NCBI RefSeq assembly: GCF_018459925.1
Contig: NZ_CP075371.1
Location: forward strand, 4,092,001-4,156,000
DNA: 64,000 nucleotides
DNA from: Nocardioides aquaticus
GTDB taxonomy: Bacteria; Actinomycetota; Actinomycetes; Propionibacteriales; Nocardioidaceae
Reading direction: 5' to 3'
Shown: piece after piece, positions 1 through 8,333 of the stretch
How the letters are laid out: each line of letters starts with the position of its first letter
Numbering within the stretch: position 1 is the first letter of the stretch
Made by a program: the position numbers and the translations under genes
Notes under the pieces: generated by a model
The model's input: the letters and a program-made list of their open reading frames with translations, nothing else
Database searches by the model: none
Told to the model about the DNA's origin: nothing

Positions 1-3
1 CGC

Positions 4-486
4 TCATCGCGCCCAGTCCCCGGACCGGCCGCCGCTCTTGGTCTCCACGCGCACGTCGGTGATCACCGCGGCCTTGTCGACGGCCTTGACCATGTCGACC
101 AGCGTCAGCGCGGCCACCGACACCGCGGTCAGGGCCTCCATCTCGACCCCGGTCCGGTCGGTCGTCCGGACGGTGGCGCCGATCGCGACGGCGTCGTCGA
201 GCACCTCGAGGTCGACGGTGACCCCGGAGATCGCCAGCGGGTGGCACAGCGGCACCAGGGTCGGGGTGAGCTTGGCGCCCATGATCCCCGCGACCCGGGC
301 GACCCCGAGCGCGTCGCCCTTCGGCACGCCCTCGCCGCGCAGCAGCCCGACGACCTCGGCGGAGACCAGGACCCGGCCGGAGGCCCGGGCGGTCCGCGTG
401 GTCACGTCCTTGGCGCTGACGTCGACCATCCGCGCCGCGCCCTGCTCGTCGACGTGGGTGAGACGCGCCGGTCCGTCGTCGTTCAC
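4..486 (-). CDS. moaC: Cyclic pyranopterin monophosphate synthase MoaC
   Basis: 160 residues, a normal MoaC length. MoaC converts the MoaA product to cyclic pyranopterin monophosphate in molybdenum cofactor synthesis, in the cytoplasm. The family core is visible: a LTHVDEQGAARMVDVSAK start, the PLCHPLAISGV segment around residue 75 with the conserved Cys-His pair, and a TGVEMEALTAVSVAALT stretch near residue 115 followed by DMVKAVDK. The GTG start at 486 overlaps the moeA stop by 4 bp (GTGA), so translation is probably coupled. At its own stop the minus strand reads ATGA (7 to 4), so a further gene probably starts at 7 and runs off the left edge. It cannot be identified from two codons. Confidence 0.96.
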   Translation of the reverse strand: MNDDGPARLTHVDEQGAARMVDVSAKDVTTRTARASGRVLVSAEVVGLLRGEGVPKGDALGVARVAGIMGAKLTPTLVPLCHPLAISGVTVDLEVLDDAVAIGATVRTTDRTGVEMEALTAVSVAALTLVDMVKAVDKAAVITDVRVETKSGGRSGDWAR

Positions 487-1766
487 AGCCCCTCCTCGGG
501 ACGGGTCAGCCGGACGACCTGCACCGCGGACCCGGGCTCCAGGACGGTGACGTCCTCGGGGACCACGATCAGCGCGTCGGCCGCGGCGAGGTCGCCGACC
601 AGGTGGGAGCCGGAGCCACCGACCGGCGAGACGCTGAGCGCGACCTCGAGGCCGTCCGCGCGGACGCTGACGGTGCCGCGCAGGAACTGCCGCTTCCCGG
701 GCGGGGAGGTGACCCGCTCGGTGAGCGTGGCGTCGACCAGCGGGCGGCTGACCGGCTCGAGCCCCATCATCGTGCGCAGCGCCGGCCGCACGAAGAGCTC
801 GGTGGAGACGTAGGACGACACCGGGTTGCCCGGCAGGGTGAAGATCGGCAGGCCCTCGACGTGGCCGAAGCCCTGCGGCTTGCCCGGCTGCATCGCGACC
901 GGCCCGAACCACACCGTGCCTAACGGGCGCAGCGCCGCCTTCACGACGTCGAAGTCGCCCTGGCTGACCCCGCCGGAGGTGACGACGGCGTGCACGCCGC
1001 CCTCGGCGCGGAGGCGGGCGAGCACGTCGAGGAACGCCTGCGGCTCGTCGGCGACCAGCCCCAGGCGCAGCGCGGTGGCGCCGGCGGCCTCGACGGCCGC
1101 GGCCAGCAGGTAGGAGTTGCCGTCGTAGATCGCGTCGTCGGGCAGGTCGGCCAGCGCCGTGGCCGGGTCGCGCAGCTCGGTGCCGGTCGAGAGCACCGCG
1201 ACGACCGGGCGCGGACGTACGGGCACCGTGGCGATGCCGCAGGAGGCCAGCAGGCCGACGTGGCGGGGGCCGAGCCGGGTGCCGGCGGCGACCAGCAGGT
1301 CGCCCGCCGTGACGTCCTCCCCCGCGCCCCGCAGGTGCGCGCCCACCGCGGGCGCGCGGGTGATCCGCACGGTGGTGGCGCCGCGGTCGGTCCACTCGTA
1401 GGGCACCACCGCGTCGGCGCCGTCCGGCACCGGCGCGCCGGTCATGATCTTGACGACCTCGCCGCGCGGCACGACCCGGGTGGTGGCCTGCCCGGCCCCG
1501 ACCTCGCCGGCGACCCGCAGCTCGACCGGCGCGGCCTCGGAGGGGCTGCCGAGGTCGGCAGCCCGCACGGCGTACCCGTCCATCGCGGAGTTGGTGAAGC
1601 GGGGCAGGCTCAGCGGCGCGACTTGGTCCTCGACCAGGACGAGGTCGCGGACCTCGTCGAGCGGCAGCCGTACGGGCTCCAGCGGCCCCACGGTCGCGAG
1701 CACCTGCGCGAGGTGCTGCTCGACCGTGAGCGGCGCGCCCGTCCGGTCCGCGCCGGGCTCAGCCAC
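483..1766 (-). CDS. moeA: Molybdopterin molybdotransferase MoeA
   Basis: 427 residues. MoeA inserts molybdate into adenylylated molybdopterin, the last step of Mo-cofactor synthesis. Seen: the N-terminal MoeA region with SAMDGYAVRAADLG near residue 60, the molybdopterin-binding fold with VVTSGGVSQGDFDVVK near residue 265, a PGNPVSSYVS segment near 315, and the C-terminal beta-barrel. The GTG start at 1766 overlaps the 3' end of the uridylyltransferase gene by 8 bp, and the stop overlaps moaC by 4 bp, so the three genes form one transcript. Actinobacteria often carry several MoeA paralogues, so which one this is cannot be settled here. Confidence 0.95.
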   Translation of the reverse strand: MAEPGADRTGAPLTVEQHLAQVLATVGPLEPVRLPLDEVRDLVLVEDQVAPLSLPRFTNSAMDGYAVRAADLGSPSEAAPVELRVAGEVGAGQATTRVVPRGEVVKIMTGAPVPDGADAVVPYEWTDRGATTVRITRAPAVGAHLRGAGEDVTAGDLLVAAGTRLGPRHVGLLASCGIATVPVRPRPVVAVLSTGTELRDPATALADLPDDAIYDGNSYLLAAAVEAAGATALRLGLVADEPQAFLDVLARLRAEGGVHAVVTSGGVSQGDFDVVKAALRPLGTVWFGPVAMQPGKPQGFGHVEGLPIFTLPGNPVSSYVSTELFVRPALRTMMGLEPVSRPLVDATLTERVTSPPGKRQFLRGTVSVRADGLEVALSVSPVGGSGSHLVGDLAAADALIVVPEDVTVLEPGSAVQVVRLTRPEEGL

Positions 1767-3144
1767 TGCGGGTGCCGGTCAGGACCTCGTCGGCCTCCAC
1801 GCGGCGTCCGGTGCCGCCCTCGAGGGCGACGTCGCCCTGGACCCTCACCCCGCGACCGAAGGTCCAGTCGCCCTCGATGCGCAGGGAGGTGGCCTCCTTC
1901 AGCGAGGGGGCGCCCTCGGGGAAGTGCTTGTCGAACTGGCCGACCAGCTTGTAGTGGTCGCCGTCGAGCTCGACGAAGGGCACCTCGGCGACCGGGTCGA
2001 GGACGAAGTCCTGGCCGATCTCGTAGACGTCCGAGCGCAGCACCAGCAGGTCGTTGGTGGTCTTGACCGGCACGAACCGCTCGCGGCCGACCTCGATCAG
2101 CCGGGCGCCCTCGAAAACCTCGATCGCGGCACCCATCGCGGTCTCGACCTGGACCACCTCGGGGCTGGACGGGTCACCGGGGTCGACGTTCTTGACGTTG
2201 CGGATCAGCGGCAGGCCCAGGATGCCGTCGCGGGCGTCGAGGGCCTCCTTCATGGCGTGGGTGTCGAACCACAGGTTGTTGGTCGAGCAGAACCGGTGCC
2301 GGTCGAGGTCGGCGAGCGCCTTCGCGTCCTCGGGCAGGGTCTGCGCGCTCTCGCGGAGCACGATCCGGCCGTCGGCCTTGCGGCGCGCGAAGTGCCCGCC
2401 CTTGCGGTCCGAGGGCGTGCGACGCACGGCCTCGATCGCGAACGGGGCGCCCGACTGGGCGAACCAGCCGGCGACGCGGGCGTCGGGCACGGCGCCGAGG
2501 TTGTCGGAGTTGGAGACGAAGACGTAGCGGTAGCCCTGGTCGATGAGGTCCTGGAGCAGGCCGGTGCCGCGCAGCGCGGTGTAGATGTCGCCGTGCCCGG
2601 GCGGGCACCACTCGAGGTCCGGGTCGGCGTCCCAGCTGACCGGGCTGAGGTCCTTGGTCAGCAGTTTGGGCTCCTTGTTCTGCAGGAACTCCAGCGGCAG
2701 CCCGTCCACGGCGAGGTCGTCGTAGCGCTGCAGCGCGGTGAGGGTGTCGGCGGAGGTGCGGAACGAGTTCATCATCAACAGCGGCAGCGGCGCGTCGTAC
2801 TCGGAGCGCAGGTGCAGCACCTGGCGGGCGATGATGTCGAGGAAGGACAGCCCGCGGCGCACGCAGAGCAGGGACTTGGCACGGTCCATCCCCATCGAGG
2901 TGCCCAGGCCGCCGTTCAGCTTGATCACCGCCGTCTGCCGGACGGCCTCGCGGGCGGTCTCGTCGTCGACCTCGACGTCGTCGAGACGGTCGATGTCGAC
3001 CGGGTCGATGGTCGACTCCGGCACCATCCCCGTCTCCCCGTGCTCGAGGAGTCGGAAGTAGTGCGCGAAGGTCTCCACCGCGACCTCGTCGATGCCGGCC
3101 CCTGCCATCTTCGCCAGGGCCTTCTTCAGTGCTGGGCTACCCAT
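1759..3144 (-). CDS. UTP-glucose-1-phosphate uridylyltransferase (eukaryote-type UGP family)
   Basis: 461 residues. It makes UDP-glucose from UTP and glucose-1-phosphate. It belongs to the UDPGP family (PF01704), which resembles the eukaryotic enzyme rather than short bacterial GalU. Seen: the nucleotide-binding loop KLNGGLGTSMGMDRAKSLL at about residues 75-93, the WCPPGHGDIY motif near 185, VSNSDNLGAV near 215, and the KTTNDLLVLRSDVY segment near 375. The ATG at 3144 was chosen because MGSPALKKALAKM is the usual family N-terminus. It is the first gene of a minus-strand run leading into moeA and moaC. That co-transcription is not an obvious pathway link and may be just spacing. Confidence 0.93.
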   Translation of the reverse strand: MGSPALKKALAKMAGAGIDEVAVETFAHYFRLLEHGETGMVPESTIDPVDIDRLDDVEVDDETAREAVRQTAVIKLNGGLGTSMGMDRAKSLLCVRRGLSFLDIIARQVLHLRSEYDAPLPLLMMNSFRTSADTLTALQRYDDLAVDGLPLEFLQNKEPKLLTKDLSPVSWDADPDLEWCPPGHGDIYTALRGTGLLQDLIDQGYRYVFVSNSDNLGAVPDARVAGWFAQSGAPFAIEAVRRTPSDRKGGHFARRKADGRIVLRESAQTLPEDAKALADLDRHRFCSTNNLWFDTHAMKEALDARDGILGLPLIRNVKNVDPGDPSSPEVVQVETAMGAAIEVFEGARLIEVGRERFVPVKTTNDLLVLRSDVYEIGQDFVLDPVAEVPFVELDGDHYKLVGQFDKHFPEGAPSLKEATSLRIEGDWTFGRGVRVQGDVALEGGTGRRVEADEVLTGTRSG

Positions 3145-3167
3145 GCGGTTGATCGTAGGCTCGACCG

Positions 3168-3782
3168 GTGGCCGGGTCGCAACCTCCTCCTCATCCGCCG
3201 ACCCCGCCCTCGGCGGGGCCGGCCAAGCTGGCGCTGCGCGACCAGGTCCTCGCGGGCCGTCGCAGGCGCCCCCTCGCGTCCCTCGCCGAGGACGCCCGGG
3301 CCACCGCGACGCACCTCCTCGACACCCCGGAGGTACGCCGGGCGGGGACCGTCGCGGCGTACGTCGCCGTCGGCGCGGAGCCGGGCACCTCGGCCCTGCT
3401 GAACGCCCTGCTGGCCTCCCGCCGGCGGGTCCTCCTACCGCTGCTGCAGGCCGACGGCGACCTCGACTGGGCCTCCCACACCGGGGAGAGCCAGCTCTAC
3501 CCCGCCCGCCGGGGCCTGCTCGAACCCCTCGGGGAGCCGCTGGGACGCGACGCCGTCGCCGGCGCCGACGTCGTCCTGGTCCCCGGGCTCGCGGTGGACG
3601 ACACGGGCCTGCGCCTCGGCCGTGGCGGCGGTTCCTACGACCGGGCGCTGGCGCGGGTGCCGGCCGGCACGCTGACCTGCGTGCTGCTCTACCCCGAGGA
3701 GGTGGGGCGCTCGGTGCCGGGCGAGGAGCACGACCGCCGGGTCGGCGCCGTCGCGACCGCCGACGGGGTGCACCGGTTCTGA
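3168..3782 (+). CDS. 5-formyltetrahydrofolate cyclo-ligase
   Basis: 204 residues. It converts 5-formyl-THF to 5,10-methenyl-THF using ATP, which returns storage folate to one-carbon metabolism. Seen: an N-terminal basic region, EPGTSALLNALLASRRRVLLPLL (residues about 71-93) and the diagnostic GRGGGSYDRAL loop at 151-161, followed by the conserved E-E-H-D-R ending. The GTG start at 3168 lies 23 bp from the divergent uridylyltransferase start. The first about 18 residues are Pro-rich and poorly conserved, so a start a little downstream cannot be excluded. Its stop lies 9 bp from the stop of the convergent acylase gene. Confidence 0.92.
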   Translation: MAGSQPPPHPPTPPSAGPAKLALRDQVLAGRRRRPLASLAEDARATATHLLDTPEVRRAGTVAAYVAVGAEPGTSALLNALLASRRRVLLPLLQADGDLDWASHTGESQLYPARRGLLEPLGEPLGRDAVAGADVVLVPGLAVDDTGLRLGRGGGSYDRALARVPAGTLTCVLLYPEEVGRSVPGEEHDRRVGAVATADGVHRF

Positions 3783-3791
3783 GGACCCCGG

Positions 3792-6437
3792 CTATTCCTC
3801 GCCGGGCTCGAGGACCAGCACGTCCTCGGCGGCGTCCTCGACGGCCTCGCGGCTGAACGGCCAGGCCAGCAGGTCCCCCGCGGCCCACGGGTCGAGCTGG
3901 TCGTCGTAGTGCGGGCTCGTCGGGTGCCCCGAGACGCCACCGAGGGTGACCCACCCGGAGGCGTCGAGGTCGCCGAGATCGACCACCATCCGCATCGACG
4001 GGGCGGTGGTCACCCGCCACGGGTCGTCGCCGGGCTCCTCGTCGGGGGCCGCGGCGTCCCAGTCGGTCGCCTCGACCGCGGCGCCCGAACCCCCGGTCGG
4101 CGGGCCGGTGCGGTCCAGGAAGGCCCGGGCCACGTCGCTGCCCCACAGCGGTCCGGTGGCGGCCTCGAGGTCGAGCGCGTGCGCGCGGCCCCAGGTCCAC
4201 TCGTCGGCCTCGAAGGCCTGCCGCGAGGTCAGGTCGTCCCGGGCGTCGAGCAGGGCGTCGCGGAGCACGTCGTCGCGGGACTCGATCTCGCCGTCGGTGC
4301 CCAGGTCGTCCCACCACGGCGAGTCCGGCTCGTCGAGCAGCCGGTCGACCACCGCGACCCAGCGGGCGCCGCCGTCCGGGCGGACCGCCAGGGGCAGCTC
4401 GTCGTCGAAGGCACCCGCGAGCAGGGAGCGCCACACGGCGTTGAAGTAGGCCGCCGCCCCGCTGGTCGGCGGCTGCGTGCCGTCCCAGGTCGCGAGCAGC
4501 CGCTGCCCGTCGGAGGCGTAACCGGCGGGCAGGTCCACGTCGAGCAGCAGCGGCACGAGCCTGTCGGCGAGCGGGTGCAGGTCGTCGCCCTGGATCGAGA
4601 CCATGTCCTGGGCGGAGACGCGGCCTCCTTCGGCGAGCGCGGCGTCGAGCCGCTCGGTGATCCGCGCGGCCCGGTAGCCCGGGTCCGGGGAGGTGGTCAG
4701 CAGGGTCGGGTAGCGCGTCCCCGCCGCGGCCTGGTTGGCCGCGACCAGCACCCCGCCGTCGGGGTCCACGACGCTCGGCAGGCCGGCCGCCGGCACGTCG
4801 CGCCCGGTCCAGTCGGTCTCCGCGCGCCAGCCGGCGACCGGCAGCGACCCGTCGTTGCCGCTCTTGCGCACCGGCACGGCGCCCGCGGCCTGGAACCCCA
4901 CCCGGCCCGCGGTGTCGGCGTAGACCATGCCCAGCGCGGGCAGGGTGAAGCGGGCCGCCGCGGCGCGGAAGTCCTCCCAGTCGGCGGCCCGGTCCAGGGC
5001 CAGGATCGCGTCGGCGGTGGTGCCGGGCTCGAGGCCGGTCCAGCGGACGGCGACGGCGTGGTCCTCGCTCCCGGCGACGTCGGCCACCGGGTCCAGCACG
5101 TCGCTCAGCAGCGGACCGTGGCGCGTCGAGCGCACCTCCACCTCGACGTCGTCGCCGCCGGCGACGCGGATCCGCTCACGGCGCACCCGCAACGGCAGCG
5201 ACTCCCCCTCGAAGCGGTAGGTGTCGCCGTCGACGCGCTCGAGGAACAGGTCGGTGACGTCGGCCCCCAGGCTGGTCACGCCCCACGCCACGTCGGCGTT
5301 GTGCCCGACCACCACCCCGGGCACCCCGGGCAGGCTGGACCCCGCCACGTCGTACGGACAGGCCGCGCTGACCTCGCGGCAGTGCAGACCCACCGGCATC
5401 CACACCCCGGGCAGGGTGGCGTCGAGGTGGGGGTCGTTGGCCAGCAACGGCGCCCCGGTCACGGAGTGGTCGCCGTCGACGACCCAGGCGTTCGACCCGC
5501 GGCCGGCGCCGCTGGCCACCCAGGACGGCAGCCGGTCGAGGGCGGCGTCGGTGCGGCGGAGCTGGTCGAGCACGCCGGGGTCGTCCAACGGCCCGTACGC
5601 CGGGCGCAGCGGGTTGCGGGTCCCGCCGGTGACGGCGTCCTGCTCGAAGACCCCGTCGACCAGCGCGCCCTGGTCGACCACCGGGTCGGCGACCTCGGTG
5701 GAGGGGAACAGGTCGTCGACGACGGCCTCCCCGACGGCGGCGGTGGTCAGCGCCCGGTCGACCTCGGCGTCGAGGTCGCCACCGATCTCCCAGGCCACGG
5801 TCTTGAGCCAGGCCAGCGAGTCAGTCTCGCTCCACGGCTCGGGCGTGTGGCCGACCCCGCCGATCCCGAGCAGCGTGTACTCGACCGCGACCTCGGAGGT
5901 GCCACGGGCCTCGAGGTAGGCGTTGACGCCCGCGGCGTAGGCCGCCAGCGCCGCCCGGGTCTCCGGCTCCACGACGGCCAGCTCCGCGCGGGCCGTCCGC
6001 GCCCAGCCCAGGGTGCGCGCCAGCCGGTCGCCCGGGACCGCGTCGGCACCGAACAGCTCGGCGAGCCGGCCCTCCGCCACGTGGCGACGCACGTCCATCT
6101 GGAAGAACCGCTCGGAGGCCGTGACCCAGCCCTGGGCCCGCATCAGGTCCTCGGTGGTGTCTGCCCAGACCTGCGGCACGCCGTGCGCGTCGCGCAGCAC
6201 CTCCACGTCACCGGTCAGCCCGGGCATCACCTCGGCACCCTCGGTCGGCGGCAGCGGTCGACGGACCACCGTCACCACGAGGACCAGGCCGAGCACGAGG
6301 CTCAGCACGACGCCGAGCGCGACGTAGGAGGTGAGGCGCGCCGCCGGCGGCCAGCCGAGGACGGCCCGACGGGCGCGGGCCAGCGCTCCCGGCCGGGGCG
6401 CCGTGGTGGTCTCGTCGGCCATGGTGGTGCCCATCAT
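3792..6437 (-). CDS. Penicillin-acylase family N-terminal nucleophile amidohydrolase
   Basis: 881 residues from the ATG at 6437; in-frame ATGs at 6434 and 6422 are alternatives. Family PF01804: membrane-anchored or exported amidases cut into alpha and beta chains by autoproteolysis. Seen: a basic N-terminus followed by one hydrophobic segment (LGVVLSLVLGLVLVVTVV), the alpha-chain motif LRDAHGVPQVWA, and the nucleophile site GRGSNAWVVDG, where Ser would become residue 1 of the beta chain. Later come LLANDPHL, GHNADVAWGVTSLGADV and a C-terminal GVSGHPTSPHYDDQ motif. True substrates may be N-acyl homoserine lactones, other acyl amides or beta-lactams, and the sequence does not decide. It is monocistronic, divergent from fmdB. 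Confidence 0.92.
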   Translation of the reverse strand: MMGTTMADETTTAPRPGALARARRAVLGWPPAARLTSYVALGVVLSLVLGLVLVVTVVRRPLPPTEGAEVMPGLTGDVEVLRDAHGVPQVWADTTEDLMRAQGWVTASERFFQMDVRRHVAEGRLAELFGADAVPGDRLARTLGWARTARAELAVVEPETRAALAAYAAGVNAYLEARGTSEVAVEYTLLGIGGVGHTPEPWSETDSLAWLKTVAWEIGGDLDAEVDRALTTAAVGEAVVDDLFPSTEVADPVVDQGALVDGVFEQDAVTGGTRNPLRPAYGPLDDPGVLDQLRRTDAALDRLPSWVASGAGRGSNAWVVDGDHSVTGAPLLANDPHLDATLPGVWMPVGLHCREVSAACPYDVAGSSLPGVPGVVVGHNADVAWGVTSLGADVTDLFLERVDGDTYRFEGESLPLRVRRERIRVAGGDDVEVEVRSTRHGPLLSDVLDPVADVAGSEDHAVAVRWTGLEPGTTADAILALDRAADWEDFRAAAARFTLPALGMVYADTAGRVGFQAAGAVPVRKSGNDGSLPVAGWRAETDWTGRDVPAAGLPSVVDPDGGVLVAANQAAAGTRYPTLLTTSPDPGYRAARITERLDAALAEGGRVSAQDMVSIQGDDLHPLADRLVPLLLDVDLPAGYASDGQRLLATWDGTQPPTSGAAAYFNAVWRSLLAGAFDDELPLAVRPDGGARWVAVVDRLLDEPDSPWWDDLGTDGEIESRDDVLRDALLDARDDLTSRQAFEADEWTWGRAHALDLEAATGPLWGSDVARAFLDRTGPPTGGSGAAVEATDWDAAAPDEEPGDDPWRVTTAPSMRMVVDLGDLDASGWVTLGGVSGHPTSPHYDDQLDPWAAGDLLAWPFSREAVEDAAEDVLVLEPGEE

Positions 6438-6515
6438 GCCGTGCGGCCCCTGTCGTAGGATTGGCAGTCGGGGCGCGCGAGTGCCAGACGGCCCCGGAGA
6501 GAACGAGGAGACCCC

Positions 6516-6881
6516 GTGCCGACCTACCAGTACGCCTGCACCGAGTGCGGACACCGCTTCGAGCAGGTGCAGAGCTTCTCCGACGACGCGCTGACCGAGT
6601 GCCCGCAGTGCCAGGGCCGGCTGCGCAAGCTGTTCAACGCCGTCGGCGTGGTCTTCAAGGGCTCCGGCTTCTACCGCAACGACAGCCGCGAGGCCGCGGG
6701 CAAGGGCGGTTCGACCGCGCCCGCCGGCGGGGGCGACAAGTCCGACAAGTCCGACACGTCCGGCGGGAAGTCCGGGACGTCCGACAAGCCGGCCGAGAAG
6801 TCTGCTGAGAAGAAGCCGGCCGCCGGCGGCGACAAGCCTGCCGCCCCCGCGAAGACCGGCGGGTCCGCCGCGACCGGCTGA
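6516..6881 (+). CDS. FmdB-family small zinc-ribbon protein
   Basis: 121 residues. The FmdB family (PF09723) has a single N-terminal zinc ribbon. Here the ligands are Cys8 and Cys11 in ACTECGH and Cys29 and Cys32 in CPQCQG, followed by the family signature VVFKGSGFYRNDS near residues 46-58. The last about 55 residues are a low-complexity Lys/Ser/Asp/Ala/Pro tail with repeated SDK steps, which is common in actinobacterial members and probably disordered. The GTG start at 6516 has a good upstream GAGGAG. The biological role of the family is unsettled; the name derives from a putative regulator of amidase genes. Its divergent placement beside an amidase-family gene is suggestive but not evidence of regulation. 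Confidence 0.92.
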   Translation: MPTYQYACTECGHRFEQVQSFSDDALTECPQCQGRLRKLFNAVGVVFKGSGFYRNDSREAAGKGGSTAPAGGGDKSDKSDTSGGKSGTSDKPAEKSAEKKPAAGGDKPAAPAKTGGSAATG

Positions 6882-6968
6882 CGTCCACAGGGCGGCCTCG
6901 GCGAGCGCTGCTCCCCAGCTGCTGTCGTGGTGCCGACCCGACCCGGCCGCGCCACCTAGCGTCGAGAC

Positions 6969-7691
6969 GTGCCCCGACGCCCTCCGACCACGCCCGCCGG
7001 TCCCGCGCCACCCGCCCTGCCGTGGCGCCTGCGGCTGCGCCGCGCGCGGCGGACCGCGCGGCGCGTCCTGCTGGCCCGTCGGCGGCTGCTCGCGGCGGCG
7101 CTGACCGGGCTCGCCGTGCTCGCGGCCGTTCGCGCCGTCACCCCGGCGCCGGTCCCGACCGCGGGCGTGGTCGTCGCCGCGCACGACCTGCCGGCGGGCG
7201 CGACCATCGGCACCGACGACGTCGAGGTCCGCACGGTCGCTGCGACGCTGGTGCCGCCGGGCACCGGCCCGCCGGACCCGGGGTCCGTGGTCGGCCGCGT
7301 CGTGGCCGGCCCCGTCGGCGCCGGCGAGCTGCTCGCGGCGACACGTCTGGTCGGTGCGGACCTCGCCGCCGCGGGCCCGGGGCGTACGACCCTGCCGGTC
7401 CGGCTCGCCGACGCCGCGGCGGTGGACCTGCTCGAGGTCGGCGACCGCGTCGACCTGGTGGCCGCCGACCTCCAGGGCGGCCCCGACGCGTCCGGGTCGA
7501 CCGTCGCCACGGGCGTCGACGTGCTGGCCGTCCCGGCGCCCGAGGCGCCCGGTGCCCCCGCTGCGGGCGCCGGGGTCGGCGCCACGCCCCCCGGCTCGCT
7601 GGTGGTCGTGGCCGTCGACCCGGAGGAGGTGGCCGCGCTCACGCAGGCCTCCGCGGCGGGGTTCGTGACTTTCACGTGGGAGGCCCCCTAG
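6969..7691 (+). CDS. SAF-domain protein, CpaB/RcpC-like
   Basis: 240 residues. The N-terminus is an Arg-rich stretch (residues about 20-40), then a hydrophobic segment (LLAAALTGLAVLAAVRAV), consistent with a membrane anchor. Next comes a SAF domain (about 62-120) with VVVAAHDLPAGATIGTDDVEVRTV, and a C-terminal RcpC/CpaB-like beta region with VEVGDRVDLVAA-type strands. CpaB proteins help assemble Flp/Tad pili, but no other pilus gene lies nearby, so the function here is open. The GTG start at 6969 follows an 87-bp gap after fmdB. The stop lies 38 bp upstream of mscL. Confidence 0.8.
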   Translation: MPRRPPTTPAGPAPPALPWRLRLRRARRTARRVLLARRRLLAAALTGLAVLAAVRAVTPAPVPTAGVVVAAHDLPAGATIGTDDVEVRTVAATLVPPGTGPPDPGSVVGRVVAGPVGAGELLAATRLVGADLAAAGPGRTTLPVRLADAAAVDLLEVGDRVDLVAADLQGGPDASGSTVATGVDVLAVPAPEAPGAPAAGAGVGATPPGSLVVVAVDPEEVAALTQASAAGFVTFTWEAP

Positions 7692-7729
7692 CCTGCGTGA
7701 ACCCATCTCAAAGACGTCGAGAGGCCTTC

Positions 7730-8122
7730 ATGTCCGGGTTCAAGAACTTCCTGCTGCGCGGCAACCTGGTCGACCTGGCCGTCGCCGTCATCATCGCCAC
7801 GGCCTTCGGCGCGGTGGTCAGCACCTTCACCAACTGGCTCACCGAGCAGTTGCCCGACAGCACCAGCGAGTACTTCTCCAACCAGCCGAACAGCCTCGGC
7901 GCGTTCCTGAACGCCGTCGTCTCGTTCGTGATCCTGGCCGCGGTCGTCTACTTCTTCGTGGTGCTGCCCTACACCAAGGCCAAGGAGCGGTACTTCCCGA
8001 GCCCCCCGGCCGGCACCCCCGAGGACGTCGAGCTGCTCCGCCAGATCCGCGACCTGCTGGCCGGTTCCGGCCCGGGCGCGACCGGTGCCGTCGGCGGGAG
8101 CCACGCGGGTCCGCCCGCCTGA
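7730..8122 (+). CDS. mscL: Large-conductance mechanosensitive channel MscL
   Basis: 130 residues, normal MscL length. It forms a homopentameric membrane pore that opens under hypo-osmotic tension. Seen: the amphipathic N-terminus MSGFKNFLLRGNLVDLAVAV, first transmembrane helix about 13-33 (with the pore-lining IIATAFGAVVSTFT), a periplasmic loop with YFSNQPNS, second helix about 60-80, then the cytoplasmic ELLRQIRDLL amphipathic helix and a Gly-rich tail. The ATG at 7730 is preceded by GAGAGGCC. It may be co-transcribed with the SAF-domain gene 38 bp upstream. Confidence 0.96.
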   Translation: MSGFKNFLLRGNLVDLAVAVIIATAFGAVVSTFTNWLTEQLPDSTSEYFSNQPNSLGAFLNAVVSFVILAAVVYFFVVLPYTKAKERYFPSPPAGTPEDVELLRQIRDLLAGSGPGATGAVGGSHAGPPA

Positions 8123-8156
8123 CCTGCGCCCGAGGGCCGCGGGACCGCTCGGCGGC

Positions 8157-8333
8157 TCAGCCCCCGTGGTGCGGGGGCACCTGCGCGCGCAGCCAGGCGT
8201 CCGCACCCGGGTCGTCGGTGCCCTCGCCCCGCTCGTCGCTCGTCGTGTCGGGCAGGACGTCGCCGAACACCGCGTCCAGCCGCCGACGGCGCTCGGCCGG
8301 CGTCTCCTCCCGGCCAGGGGTCCGGTCAGGCAC
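8157..8333 (-). CDS. 58-residue acidic micro-protein coupled to the LCP gene
   Basis: A small gene read directly from the minus strand, GTG at 8333 to TGA at 8157. The product begins MPDRTPGREETPAERRRR, continues with LDAVFGDVLPDTTSDE, and ends WLRAQVPPHHGG. Its start overlaps the LCP gene stop (8326-8328) by 8 bp, which points to translational coupling. The Arg-rich amphipathic first half, acidic middle and Trp-containing end look like a real protein rather than chance GC-rich reading. From memory, similar short proteins follow LCP genes in other Nocardioidaceae, but I could not check. No known domain; predicted cytoplasmic. Confidence 0.72.
   Translation of the reverse strand: MPDRTPGREETPAERRRRLDAVFGDVLPDTTSDERGEGTDDPGADAWLRAQVPPHHGG

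Noticed and set aside
7138..8122. Frame joining the SAF-domain and mscL regions into one protein
   Set aside because: mscL has its own ATG with ribosome site at 7730 and a standard N-terminus; the long frame before it is Arg/Gly/Pro shadow of the SAF gene.
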